A DNA stretch of 64,000 nucleotides from Candidatus Obscuribacterales bacterium (lineage in GTDB: Bacteria > Cyanobacteriota > Vampirovibrionia > Obscuribacterales > Obscuribacteraceae). Numbering within the stretch: position 1 is the first letter of the stretch; each line of letters opens with the position of its first letter. The DNA lies in NCBI GenBank assembly GCA_019747875.1, contig JAIEQI010000001.1:62001-126000 (forward strand), written 5' to 3'. The notes beneath the pieces are model-generated. The model did no database searches, was not told the origin of the DNA, and saw only the letters and a program-made list of their open reading frames with translations. Positions 17,996 to 27,042 of the stretch are shown here, in pieces. Position numbers and translations under genes: made by a program.

Positions 17996-18874
17996 CTAAG
18001 CAAACTTCAGCGGAACGCCATCAATGGCAGCCTTGAATAGAGCCATGTCTTCCTGTGAAAATGTCATATTTAGATCATCGAACCCGTCTTCACCCGACCG
18101 TGTTCCCAGACTGGCAGACACGTATCGATCGGCACCAAACAGGTTAGCATCGGTAAAATACTTTTGAGCCGACAAGAACAAGTCCGACACGCTGCAAATC
18201 TCTTGGGATGGGCGCAAATCCAAAACCGGTGCGAAATCTTCTTCATTATCCGAATCACTGCCAGCCAGAGATTCCATCCCCACAGCAGCCGGCTGCGCCA
18301 ATGTTGAAACAGCATTTGTGACTGGTGCCTGTACAGCAGATGCACTGGATTCTGAAAAGATCATCGGCACCCAATCTTTATCCAACGCCTCAGGGGAATC
18401 GAAATCAAAGGCTGTGATGACGTTATGCCTGACTTTGATAGCTTGATCAATCACACCATCTGCATGTTCTCTACACCAAACCGACCCTGCGAACATTTGC
18501 AGTTTGACTTTCAGAGAATTCTCTCTATTTCCGAAGCCATATGAAAAATACTCTCGGCTCTTTTCAAGGAATGTGCGTTGAAAGGGATCTAAACGGAGCC
18601 GTTTTTCCTTCTCGTCAAAGTTTTCCTTCATGCGATGTAAGCGATGAACCATCGCATCATGGTTCTGAATATGATCAGCTTCGTGGGAAACGAATGGACA
18701 CAACCTAACAATATGAGACACTGCCACCATTGCATAGTTCTTGCACATGGCAATCAAGTTCAGAGGATGCAACGTATACATTATGGCTTTCAGACTGCTG
18801 AGGTCCAACACCTGCGGGCTGAACATGCTTTTCAATTTATCAACAGTACTAATACTCATTTCCTCACGAACCAT
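17996..18874 (-). CDS. hypothetical protein downstream of the MNIO gene
   Basis: An unrecognised 292-residue soluble protein. The N-terminal ~150 residues are helical and contain a His-rich stretch (FVSHEADHIQNHDAMVHRLHRM) that could bind metal. Residues ~170-220 are Ser/Ala/Asp-rich linker (SDSDNEEDFAP); the C-terminus is acidic. Four Cys are scattered. It lies on the same strand as the MNIO gene, 201 bp downstream, with no clear terminator between; whether it is a partner is unknown. It does not look like BufC/DUF2063. Confidence 0.55.
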   Translation of the reverse strand: MVREEMSISTVDKLKSMFSPQVLDLSSLKAIMYTLHPLNLIAMCKNYAMVAVSHIVRLCPFVSHEADHIQNHDAMVHRLHRMKENFDEKEKRLRLDPFQRTFLEKSREYFSYGFGNRENSLKVKLQMFAGSVWCREHADGVIDQAIKVRHNVITAFDFDSPEALDKDWVPMIFSESSASAVQAPVTNAVSTLAQPAAVGMESLAGSDSDNEEDFAPVLDLRPSQEICSVSDLFLSAQKYFTDANLFGADRYVSASLGTRSGEDGFDDLNMTFSQEDMALFKAAIDGVPLKFA

Positions 18875-19075
18875 AGGTGATACCAGAAAATGGTCTTACT
18901 ATAGTCTACCTAAATGAAGAAAAATGTAAAGGCTATGTATATATCAAATTCAAGGTATCCTTGCCCAATTAGAAAGCTCGATGCACTTGAGATCGAACTT
19001 GTCTCTCAGCCTGTTGACGGATGCCTCTCGTTCTCTTTGCAAACGCATTGTACAAAACAATATAGAGAGCACCAG

Positions 19076-19963
19076 CTAGCATGCGCGCGCAAGGACATTA
19101 TCTAGCGGCTTAGCCAATGAAGCCTGTTTTTTACCGGCGACCTCTCTTATTTTGTCCAACTCGGCCAAAATTGAGGAGAATCTGGGAAACAGCTGATCGC
19201 GCTCCAGCAAAATCGCCTTAACTTCGGTCCGACTCACTACTTCAGAGAGCAGATCAAAAACAGGTTTTGAGATCCTTGCGCCATGCGTGTCAATAAGCAA
19301 GTTATCCACTCTGCGATGTCCAGCCACGTGTACTTGAACAACACGTTCAATCGGTAGAGAATCCAAATAGTCCATCGCATCAAAATTGTGATTGACGGAA
19401 TTGACGTAGAGATTGTTGACGTCAAGTAACAGCCCACAATCAGCTTGCTCAATGATTTCGCCCACAAACTGTGCTTCAGTCATCTCAGATCCCGGCATCA
19501 CCAAATAACTAGAAATATTCTCCAGAAGGAGGGGAATCTCAATATACTCTCGTACTTTCTTGATTCTCCTCACCACATGTTCAACAGCTTCCTTTGAGTG
19601 CGGTAGCGGTAGCAAATCATGAAGGCGATTCCCTTGCACACCGGTGAAGCAAAGATGATCGCTCCACCACGGAGCATCAATGCTTTGAAGAAACTTGTTC
19701 AGCTTCTTCAAGTAATCGACATCTACTTCACCGGTGTTTCCGATCGACAATTCAATTCCGTGCGGAATGATTTGGAAATCTCGTGCCTTCTCCAAATCTT
19801 TCATTTCGACAGGTCCAAAGTTGAGGTAATGATCAGAAATTACTTCTAGAAAGTCTATCGAATCTTTATTTTCGATGGTGTGATCAGCAATCTCTTCGCG
19901 ATATCCAAGTCCGACGCCAACTACCGGCATTTTCTTCTTTAATTCATGGAATTGGTTCGTCAT
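19076..19963 (-). CDS. MNIO family (DUF692) multinuclear non-heme iron oxidase
   Basis: A 295-residue TIM-barrel enzyme of the DUF692/MNIO family, whose characterised members (MbnB, BufB and relatives) use a multi-iron centre to modify Cys or other residues of ribosomal peptides. Motifs with likely iron ligands are GVGLGYREEI, FLEVISDHYLN, WWSDHLCFTG, HDLLPLPHSKEA, LLLENISSYL, LLLDVNNLYVN, VVQVHVAGHR and AILLERDQLFP. ATG at 19963 has AGAGGA upstream. The usual neighbours (DUF2282 precursor, DUF2063 partner) are absent. It begins 68 bp after the glutaminase-ankyrin gene on the same strand, so the two may be co-transcribed. Confidence 0.93.
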   Translation of the reverse strand: MTNQFHELKKKMPVVGVGLGYREEIADHTIENKDSIDFLEVISDHYLNFGPVEMKDLEKARDFQIIPHGIELSIGNTGEVDVDYLKKLNKFLQSIDAPWWSDHLCFTGVQGNRLHDLLPLPHSKEAVEHVVRRIKKVREYIEIPLLLENISSYLVMPGSEMTEAQFVGEIIEQADCGLLLDVNNLYVNSVNHNFDAMDYLDSLPIERVVQVHVAGHRRVDNLLIDTHGARISKPVFDLLSEVVSRTEVKAILLERDQLFPRFSSILAELDKIREVAGKKQASLAKPLDNVLARAC

Positions 19964-20031
19964 TGCTCATTCCTCTGGGTGACTGATTTCCAGTAAGAAT
20001 AATGAGTTTATGTAAGGGAGTTGTGAGGAAC

Positions 20032-21573
20032 TCACTCAGTCTTAATTCGATCATGTTTTGAGCTCTTTGCGCCGTGTTCTTGCAAAAGTGACACGATGGC
20101 TGAATCTCCAGATGCTATCGCGTCATCCAGCGGAGTATGCCCCCAGCTGTCCGTCGAATTAGTATCGACTCCCAACTCCAGTAAATACTGGACCACCGCC
20201 AACCTTTTACATCTAGAGGCCACATGCAACGCCGTGCGATCTTGATAGTCTGTCGTGTTGGGATCAAGTCCACGTGCGATTAACCCGCGCATTTCAACAA
20301 GATCACCTTCCTTGGCGGCAGCACAAAAGGCGACAATGCCGCCATAGCGAGACTCATACAAATTTCGTCGAGGATCAAGGCGGTCATCCCTTAAGCCCAC
20401 CATGCTATCAAAAGCGTGCAACTTGTAGCGCGCAGCCAATCGCTTGCAAAAGTCGATGCCGCGGACGGAATTGCCCAACTCATCGAGTCGAGGAGACCAG
20501 ATAGCCATTCCCAGCAAATTTGGCACAACTAAAAGAATCGCGCCAGAGACGCCGCTTTTCGCGGGGATTCCGACGCGAAAAGCAAACTCACCGGAGAAGT
20601 CATACATCCCGCACGAAGACATAAGCGACAAGCAGTTCTTCACAAAATCGGACCGGAACACTTTGACGCCTGTAATTGGACAAGTGCCGCCATTAGCAAG
20701 CGACGCAGCGACAACAGACATAGCCTGACTTGTCACTTCAATCGAGCAACATTGGAAATAAAAATCCAGTACATCCAACAACTCCACGTCTGGGGGAAAG
20801 GCTTTCTTCTCCCGCATGAAATAAGCAAGTGCGAAGTTGCGATCACCAGTTTGACGCTCGGAGAGATAGACCGCATTGTCAAAACCGACCTTCATTTGTC
20901 CGGCAAGTTCACGCCACTTCGACATAACATAATCGAATCGATCGGACGATGTCTGACCTCGTTTCACCAAGGAACCGGACATGATCGCACCGGCGTTGAT
21001 CATCGGATTATGAGGTCGCCCTTTAGCATTCAATGTAAGTTCGTTGAAGGTCTTACCGCTGGGTTCTGTTCCAACATAGCTGTGGACTTCAGACTCGCCA
21101 TTCTCTTCCAGGGCAAGTAAGTACGTAATTGGCTTTGAGCATGATTGCACACAGAAGAAATCAGCAGAATCCCCTAGCGAATACTGCTGTCCATCAATGG
21201 TGCAAACCGACATGGCGAACTTTTCCGGGTTGACCCGTGCAAGCTGAGGAATATAATCAGCCAGCTTGCCGTCTGTGATCTCGGCTGTTTCAGAAAACAT
21301 TCGATCAAGTTCAAGACAAAAACTGTCAAACTGCGGCAAAGTCATTTGCCCACTGAGGACCTTCTCAAAGAGGGCCGGTGAGCAATCATGCAAGAGCCGG
21401 AATTGCTGAGCATCAATCTGCTCAGGCAACCCATCAATGGATTTGAACATACGACTTAAGCGCGGGTCGGATCTCAAAATCCCAGCCTTGCTGAAAGTCT
21501 CGAGCAAAACATGTTTTGGTATGCGATCACCAGCAGCGTATGTGTCAAACAATCCTTGTGATTTATCGGTCAT
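20032..21573 (-). CDS. glsA: glutaminase with N-terminal helical domain and C-terminal ankyrin repeats
   Basis: A 513-residue protein that hydrolyses glutamine to glutamate and ammonia. The serine-dependent beta-lactamase-like glutaminase domain spans ~100-400: S-x-x-K at 144-147 (CVQSCSKPITY), NPMINAGAI, ERQTGDRNFALAYFM, DFYFQCCSIEVTSQAMSVVAASLANGG and PAKSGVSGAILLVVP. Residues 1-95 are a helical EF-hand-like extension as in animal kidney-type glutaminases. Residues ~425-505 hold at least two ankyrin repeats (DRTALHVASRCKRLAVVQYLLELG; GHTPLDDAIASGDSAIVSLLQEHG). Bacterial GlsA is usually ~310 residues, so both extensions are notable. The MNIO gene follows on the same strand. Confidence 0.95.
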   Translation of the reverse strand: MTDKSQGLFDTYAAGDRIPKHVLLETFSKAGILRSDPRLSRMFKSIDGLPEQIDAQQFRLLHDCSPALFEKVLSGQMTLPQFDSFCLELDRMFSETAEITDGKLADYIPQLARVNPEKFAMSVCTIDGQQYSLGDSADFFCVQSCSKPITYLLALEENGESEVHSYVGTEPSGKTFNELTLNAKGRPHNPMINAGAIMSGSLVKRGQTSSDRFDYVMSKWRELAGQMKVGFDNAVYLSERQTGDRNFALAYFMREKKAFPPDVELLDVLDFYFQCCSIEVTSQAMSVVAASLANGGTCPITGVKVFRSDFVKNCLSLMSSCGMYDFSGEFAFRVGIPAKSGVSGAILLVVPNLLGMAIWSPRLDELGNSVRGIDFCKRLAARYKLHAFDSMVGLRDDRLDPRRNLYESRYGGIVAFCAAAKEGDLVEMRGLIARGLDPNTTDYQDRTALHVASRCKRLAVVQYLLELGVDTNSTDSWGHTPLDDAIASGDSAIVSLLQEHGAKSSKHDRIKTE

Positions 21574-21706
21574 AGCTCATCTTCTTCATGAGGTTCTTGA
21601 GGTCTTTATTCCCTAAAAGCAGCGAAAGTCGCGCAGACAGACAAATCGCGCTCCATCCCTTGTTATGTTACTATTCTCCCGAGCCTCAGCAGTAAGGGAA
21701 GACGTC

Positions 21707-23719
21707 GTGAGCCAAAACGCAGATCAACCTAATTCAGAGAATCCCGCAGATAAATCCGAGCAGCATCAAGATCCGAGCAAATCGATCTATAAGGACGAAG
21801 CAATCTCTGAATACACAGGCTCGCATGACGAGAACAGAGAAAAATCTGCTGAGCTTGAAGAGAAAGAAATTGTCGAAAAAGAAAAAGAAGCAGTTCTCAG
21901 TTATGAGGAGCGCGAGCTTCACTGGTACAAGAATATCTACCAAGGAGACCAGGTTCCGCAGTTCACATGGAGAGCTGTTCTAATGGGTGGTGTTTTGGGT
22001 ATGCTCATGTCCATATCCAATTTGTACACGCATATAAAGCTTGGTTGGGGATTCGGTGTTGCCATCACAGCATGCGTTTTGTCCTTTGTGATCTGGCGTT
22101 CCTTTATGCTGATCATTCCAAAGCTTACTCAAATGAGCATACTCGAAAGTAACTGCATGCAATCAACAGCTTCTGCAGCTGGGTATTCAACGGGCTCTAC
22201 CGTTGCAATGGCATTCGGCGCATTCCTCTTGATCGAAGGTCACCATCTCGGTTGGGAAATCTGTGCGATCTGGACGTTCGTCACCGCAATGCTCGGCGTT
22301 ATGCTCGCCGTTCCTATGAAACGTCAAATGATCAACAAAGAACAGCTTCCATTCCCAAGCGGGATAGCGGCAGCTGAAACACTAAAGAGCCTGTATGGCG
22401 GATCTAAGGAAGCTATTTATCAAGCTTACTCATTAGTTGTCGCCCTTGTATTGGGTGCTTTAACCGGAGTTGCTAGTAAAGGGGAATTCGGCTGGCAGAA
22501 AGCGATCGGCTTCAAACTACCTGAACTGATTCCATTCAACTTCACACTACAAGGCGTCAAGATGGAAAGCCTGCGCGGCTTTGGATTCGAGCCTAGCCTT
22601 TTGCTTCTTGCGGCAGGAATGATTGTCGGAATGCGCGTTTCACTGTCAATGTTCCTCAGCGCATTAGTTCTCTATTGTGGATTTGGACCCTGGCTGGTAA
22701 ACAACCACATTATTGAATCGGGCGGAAAAATCGTGTCGTCATGGGCACTATGGACAGGCACTGCGATAATGGTTTCGTCCGGATTGACTGCGTTTGCTTT
22801 GCAGTGGAAAACGATTGTAAGAACATTTCAGAACGTCAACACTTCTAGCGAATTGAGTGGACAAGCGGCGGAGCTGGCCGAATTGAACAAAATGGAGGTA
22901 CCGCTCAAGTGGTGCTTAATGGGGGCAATACCACTTACACTATTATTGGCAGTGGTGATGTGGATCGCATTCCAAATTTCATTGCCCCTCGGAATTTTTG
23001 CCGCAATGATGAGTTTCTTACTCGCGCTTGTAGCTTGCCGCGCAACAGGTGAAACTGACATCACGCCGACCGGCGCGATGGGTAAAGTAGCACAACTAAC
23101 GTTCGCAGTGCTCTGCCCGGGTAACATCACGGCCAACTTGATGACCGCAAGCGTGACAGCAAACACCGCCATTGCATCTGCCGACCTTCTCACTGATTTA
23201 AAAAGCGGCTACATTCTAGGTGCTAATCCGCGTCGGCAGTTTTTCGCACAATTAACCGGTGTATTATTCGGAGTGGTGGCGGTAGTGCCTTCTTGGTATT
23301 TGATGATACCGACAAAGGAAGTTTTAGAATCCTACAACCCACCAGCGACAAACATTTGGCGCGCGGTTGCCGAAGCACTATCTAAGGGCATCGATTCCAT
23401 TCCTCAATCTGCACAGATTGGTATCATGGCGGGCTTAGCAATTGGATTCGTATTGACGTTGATAGATCACTTCTTTCCAAAGTGGAAGAAATTCACGCCA
23501 TCAGCTATGGGTATCGGTCTTGCATGGGTCATGACCTTTCAAAATGCTTTGGCATTTATACTTGGAGCGTCAGTTGCGATGATCTGGAAGAAGATGCACG
23601 CGAAAACTGCAGACATCTACACGATTCCAGTCGCATCGGGAGCGATCGCCGGAGAATCACTCGCTTCAGCTTTCATTGCAATAATCAGCGCAATGGCTGC
23701 TCTGGGTGTTTTCAAATAA
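21707..23719 (+). CDS. OPT family oligopeptide/metallophore transporter
   Basis: A ~670-residue integral membrane protein of the OPT family, which imports peptides or metal chelates with protons. After an acidic, disordered N-terminus (~65 residues, ELEEKEIVEKEKEAVL) come about 14-16 hydrophobic segments. Signatures include MNKEQLPFPSGIAAAETL, ACRATGETDITPTGAMGKVAQL and GAIAGESLASAFIAI. The ORF track uses ATG 21665, but GTG 21707 lies seven bases behind AAGGGA and has the better ribosome-binding site. It is divergent from the glutaminase gene, with which it could share a role in nitrogen or peptide nutrition. Confidence 0.93.
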   Translation: MSQNADQPNSENPADKSEQHQDPSKSIYKDEAISEYTGSHDENREKSAELEEKEIVEKEKEAVLSYEERELHWYKNIYQGDQVPQFTWRAVLMGGVLGMLMSISNLYTHIKLGWGFGVAITACVLSFVIWRSFMLIIPKLTQMSILESNCMQSTASAAGYSTGSTVAMAFGAFLLIEGHHLGWEICAIWTFVTAMLGVMLAVPMKRQMINKEQLPFPSGIAAAETLKSLYGGSKEAIYQAYSLVVALVLGALTGVASKGEFGWQKAIGFKLPELIPFNFTLQGVKMESLRGFGFEPSLLLLAAGMIVGMRVSLSMFLSALVLYCGFGPWLVNNHIIESGGKIVSSWALWTGTAIMVSSGLTAFALQWKTIVRTFQNVNTSSELSGQAAELAELNKMEVPLKWCLMGAIPLTLLLAVVMWIAFQISLPLGIFAAMMSFLLALVACRATGETDITPTGAMGKVAQLTFAVLCPGNITANLMTASVTANTAIASADLLTDLKSGYILGANPRRQFFAQLTGVLFGVVAVVPSWYLMIPTKEVLESYNPPATNIWRAVAEALSKGIDSIPQSAQIGIMAGLAIGFVLTLIDHFFPKWKKFTPSAMGIGLAWVMTFQNALAFILGASVAMIWKKMHAKTADIYTIPVASGAIAGESLASAFIAIISAMAALGVFK

Positions 23720-23747
23720 GTAGGCGACACAACAGCCCAAATACAAA

Positions 23748-24533
23748 CTATTCGGTGCGCAACATGAATGTGGTATCGCTACCATCCGGACCGCGACGAT
23801 TCGAATAAACATTGGGCCCCGGCGCGTTCAAAATCACTGGCAAACTATTTGGAACAGGCAAAACAATCGGAGTGCCTTCACTAAATCCGTAAGCCCCATT
23901 CGGACCTACATTCGAATATTGAATGCCACCGAGTTGCGGTCCGTAATAAAATGGCAATGGCGAGGCTGAATAAGATCGAGCATTAAAGCCACCATTGAAC
24001 CCGCCTCGACCTGGATTGAAATTGAAGCCGCCGCCAATTTGGGAATTAGTATATTCGGAATACATTTTGGAGCCCGAAAAGAACGGTGGTGTTGATCCAT
24101 CAGCTGGATTACCAGAGTATCTTCTTGGAGGTCCTTGATTCGGAGAGGCACTTGCTTGCGGCGAAGTATTTGGCGGTTCCTGGTTTACAGGTGTGGCCGC
24201 ATGTTTTCCTCCGTTGTAGATGAGAACATCACCATTCTTATCTTTTACAACCATTGGGGTGATGGGCGGATCCAACTGATCAGCCTTCTTCAAAAACTCC
24301 GCCCCATCCTTACCTTGCGCATTGTACAAAACCGACAGATTACGATAAATAGATGCAACTTTTGTCTTGTCCGATTCTTCAGTCAGGGCTTGAATATACA
24401 TACGCTCAGCCTTCGCGTAATCACCGGCGCGAAACGCTTTAATCCCTTCGCTGTTCGAATCAAGTGCAAGTGCTGGAAGCGGCGCCAAAGTAAGCGCACA
24501 TAAACCAAATATCTCTAGAGTGAATTTTCTCAT
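23748..24533 (-). CDS. secreted TPR protein with Gly/Asn/Pro-rich C-terminus
   Basis: A 261-residue protein with a signal peptide (LEIFGLCALTLAPLPALALD). Residues ~30-90 are a pair of tetratricopeptide-like helices (GIKAFRAGDYAKAERMYIQAL; ASIYRNLSVLYNAQGKDGAEFL). From ~115 it becomes Gly/Asn/Pro/Ser/Tyr-rich (GGGFNFNPGRGGFNGGFNA), flexible and exported. It converges on the OPT gene with a 28-bp gap. Function unknown; it may act in the cell envelope. Confidence 0.65.
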   Translation of the reverse strand: MRKFTLEIFGLCALTLAPLPALALDSNSEGIKAFRAGDYAKAERMYIQALTEESDKTKVASIYRNLSVLYNAQGKDGAEFLKKADQLDPPITPMVVKDKNGDVLIYNGGKHAATPVNQEPPNTSPQASASPNQGPPRRYSGNPADGSTPPFFSGSKMYSEYTNSQIGGGFNFNPGRGGFNGGFNARSYSASPLPFYYGPQLGGIQYSNVGPNGAYGFSEGTPIVLPVPNSLPVILNAPGPNVYSNRRGPDGSDTTFMLRTE

Positions 24534-24591
24534 TTGTGGAATTACGTCGAACCGACCATATAGTCAATTTACCACAAAGAGAGGGCACCCA

Positions 24592-25170
24592 TTACTTCGT
24601 CTTGTGCTTATCGATGTCAGTGCGACCCATGGGGACAGGTTGTAGTTCCGAAGGATAAGGATAAAACGGGCTCCGAGGTTGCGCATCTCGATTTGGACCC
24701 AATGGATTAATCGCATTTCTATTGTTGTCCAGTTCGCGTCCGTGAGTTGGATCATCCCCGCCTTTCCCAAGTTCGCGTCCCTTGGTGAGGGGCTCTTCGA
24801 AACGGCGCTTCTCAATTTCGCGTTCGTGACTTGGCCCTTCACGGCGTTTTTCAATTTCGCGTTCATGACGAGGCTCTTCTTCATGCCGCCTCAGCCCACC
24901 ATCTCGAAGATGCGACTCTGTTTGAACCTTGCCGTCCTCAATTGTGATCGTCGGAAAACCTAATTCTTTCACAGTTGCAATAGGATGCTTAGCAGTATCG
25001 TGCTCAACTTCCGACTCGCTTGCTTGCTTAGCAATCGCAGAGGAAAATGCTTCACCCAACATTTGCTGAATAGCCTTCTCTTCCTCTGTTAAAACCCTTT
25101 GTTCACCAGGATCAGATTGTTTATCAATCTGTTGCTCCGGTAGCTCGTTTTGCAATTCAGTTCCAGCCAT
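24592..25170 (-). CDS. hypothetical charged repeat-containing protein
   Basis: A 192-residue soluble protein with no signal peptide. The first ~80 residues are acidic and helical. Residues ~95-150 hold degenerate repeats around HEREIEKRREGP (seen twice), then TKGRELGKGG and THGRELDNN. The C-terminus is Pro/Tyr-rich (SPFYPYPSELQP). It is probably disordered. GGGGAGG lies upstream of the ATG. It precedes the secreted TPR gene (23748-24533) by 58 bp on the same strand. Confidence 0.55.
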   Translation of the reverse strand: MAGTELQNELPEQQIDKQSDPGEQRVLTEEEKAIQQMLGEAFSSAIAKQASESEVEHDTAKHPIATVKELGFPTITIEDGKVQTESHLRDGGLRRHEEEPRHEREIEKRREGPSHEREIEKRRFEEPLTKGRELGKGGDDPTHGRELDNNRNAINPLGPNRDAQPRSPFYPYPSELQPVPMGRTDIDKHKTK

Positions 25171-25444
25171 CTCCAGCCCTCCCCTGAGTCAGAAAGTAGT
25201 CGCTCTCCCTGCGATTTGCCCTACTTGACTTTCCTCATAGTGACACATAATCACCTGTTTGGTTCAGTTTAAAGCCCAGAATTTATTGTTATGGCTGGCT
25301 TTTGGCGCTTCGATGGCAAACATTTGGCGCAAATATGGCATAGATTTGGCATTAGGAATTTTCAAGGGTTGTTGCACGCAAATTGCACACTCCTGCACGT
25401 CATTCACACGGGCTTATGCACGCAAACCACACACGAGAATTTAT

Positions 25445-25705
25445 ATGCTCAGTGATGTCGGGCGAACTATGGCAAGAAACATGATCCTCAATACAACACC
25501 ATTACCACCAACATTTGATCAATTCGTCAAAGGAAATTCAGATGACGCTGTATCATTTGAGCTTGAAGATTTAGACGCCCTTTCGGAACTATGGAGTAAC
25601 GTCGTGGTAATAAGATCCGCGATCAGTTACAAGAAAAAGAGGCAAGCACAACTGGAAAACGACCGGTATTTCCATGATGGCTGGAACCCGAACTATCCTG
25701 AGTAA
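25445..25705 (+). CDS. small hypothetical protein
   Basis: Of the 148-codon track ORF only the C-terminal ~80 residues look like protein: acidic and helical (FDQFVKGNSDDAVSFELEDLDALSELW) with a basic end (KKKRQAQLENDRYFHDGW). I place the start at ATG 25445; 25469 or 25481 are equally possible because no ribosome-binding site is strong. Function unknown. Confidence 0.4.
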   Translation: MLSDVGRTMARNMILNTTPLPPTFDQFVKGNSDDAVSFELEDLDALSELWSNVVVIRSAISYKKKRQAQLENDRYFHDGWNPNYPE

Positions 25706-25739
25706 CGTCGCCACTCGGGCAGGATGCTCAAGTTCCATC

Positions 25740-26132
25740 CTAGTAGTAAGATTTTCCTGGCGGTGACTGATTTTTCGTTGCCAGTTTTTGAAACTCCGGC
25801 TCGTAAATTTTGTCGATAACGAAGGTTCCTGATGTTTCCCATTGACCAGGTCTCCAATTTGGACCTGGATTGATCTTTCTTACCTCTTGGCTCTGAATCA
25901 TTGCGTGACCCCAAACCAACCACTTTCCGTCGATGTTTTCAACCAAGAAAACACGCACCGGATCCAAGTGGAAAAGGCGCGCGTCCTCTTTCAAGAATTT
26001 GAAAATCCTTCCTTTTAGTGCGTCAGCAGTGATGGGCGTTTTTGCATGTAGCTCGCGATTGAGAACGTCGGCCGGAAATCCCTGCTCCTTTGTCAAATTC
26101 AGAGTGTCGTTAACCTCAATATTACTGCCCAT
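25740..26132 (-). CDS. small hypothetical protein
   Basis: A 130-residue soluble protein. The second in-frame ATG (26132) is chosen because AGGAG lies six bases upstream; the first ATG abuts the AGGAG. The middle has a beta-rich core (PVRVFLVENIDGKWLVWGHAMIQ) followed by NWRPGQWETSGTFVIDKIY. Unknown family and function. Confidence 0.55.
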   Translation of the reverse strand: MGSNIEVNDTLNLTKEQGFPADVLNRELHAKTPITADALKGRIFKFLKEDARLFHLDPVRVFLVENIDGKWLVWGHAMIQSQEVRKINPGPNWRPGQWETSGTFVIDKIYEPEFQKLATKNQSPPGKSYY

Positions 26133-26189
26133 CCGCATCTCCTGGTTCTAGTACCCGGAGAATTATTTCACGAACACAAGGAGAGATTC

Positions 26190-26324
26190 ATGAAATTGGT
26201 TAAGCAGAAACTATTAAAGCCAGCTTTTGAGCGCGAACGAGCAAATTGCCGACAAAATAAACGCGCATGTTCCAAAACACATCCAACCGCGCCTGTATTC
26301 AATCTTTCCGTACATATCAATTAA
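26190..26324 (+). CDS. 44-residue small basic protein (not in ORF track)
   Basis: ATG at 26190 preceded by a strong AAGGAGAG six bases away; TAA at 26322. The product begins MKLVKQKLLKPAFERERANC, is strongly basic, contains two Cys eight positions apart and ends VFNLSVHIN. It lies in the 280-bp gap between two minus-strand genes. The good ribosome-binding site argues that it is translated; function is unknown. Confidence 0.45.
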   Translation: MKLVKQKLLKPAFERERANCRQNKRACSKTHPTAPVFNLSVHIN

Positions 26325-26411
26325 CTCCAAAGACTATTCCGCCCTATCTTCGACCTAGTCTAATCTCCGAATCGGACATTCTTGGGTCATGAGATAAAAA
26401 TGGCTTGAGGA

Positions 26412-26825
26412 TTATTTGAAGACGAAGCTTCCATTCAAGCAGACGTTCACCGATTGTGTGAAATAGAGATCGAGAAGGACGCCAGCGAAAACGGGAATGG
26501 CGGCTGTAACAACAGCAGAGATTCCGAATTTGCCAGTGTATTTGTTAGGCTCCAATAGACGGGGAAAGGTTCTTCCGCCATAGAGCAGCATAAGACCCAT
26601 AGCGAGCTGCGCACCTGTAGCAAAGACCATGAAGTGATCAATTTCAACTGAAGAATGTTGCATAGACTTGATTAAGACATCAAAGATTTCATATTTGAAT
26701 CCCACAGCAGCAATTAGGATCGCATAGAATCCGGCTCGCCTGCAATTACGATTTAGCGCCCTTGGGGATAGGGTGGTTGCCTGTGCAACACAATCCCTAA
26801 ATTCGCTTTCCATCTTTACTCCCAT
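26412..26825 (-). CDS. small integral membrane protein, hypothetical
   Basis: A 137-residue protein with three or four hydrophobic helices: GFYAILIAAVGFKYEIFDVL, FMVFATGAQLAMGLMLLYGG and ISAVVTAAIPVFAGVLLDLYF. A basic segment (NRNCRRAG) before the first helix suggests a cytoplasmic N-terminus. ATG at 26825 has GGGAG nine bases upstream; the ATG at 26813 also fits. Unknown family. Confidence 0.55.
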   Translation of the reverse strand: MGVKMESEFRDCVAQATTLSPRALNRNCRRAGFYAILIAAVGFKYEIFDVLIKSMQHSSVEIDHFMVFATGAQLAMGLMLLYGGRTFPRLLEPNKYTGKFGISAVVTAAIPVFAGVLLDLYFTQSVNVCLNGSFVFK

Positions 26826-27042
26826 TTTTAATTCTCCCTTCGAGATACAGACATCATCGCTAATTGGAGAAAAATTCCTGGGTCGAGATTGTATTATTAT
26901 TGGGTCCTCCGATTAGAAAGCAAGTAGCTTTGAGATTCTCATTCAGATTGACTCACTTGCCTTTGAAACACTGGGACTTGATCTCGGCGTCAGCGAATGG
27001 GATACTCTGCGCTCCTGGCTAATTCTGACAAACACGAGAGAC

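Noticed and set aside
18914-19105. 63-codon plus-strand ORF as a candidate MNIO precursor peptide
   Set aside because: It has several Cys but no ribosome-binding site, overlaps the end of the MNIO gene on the opposite strand and lacks a typical leader.
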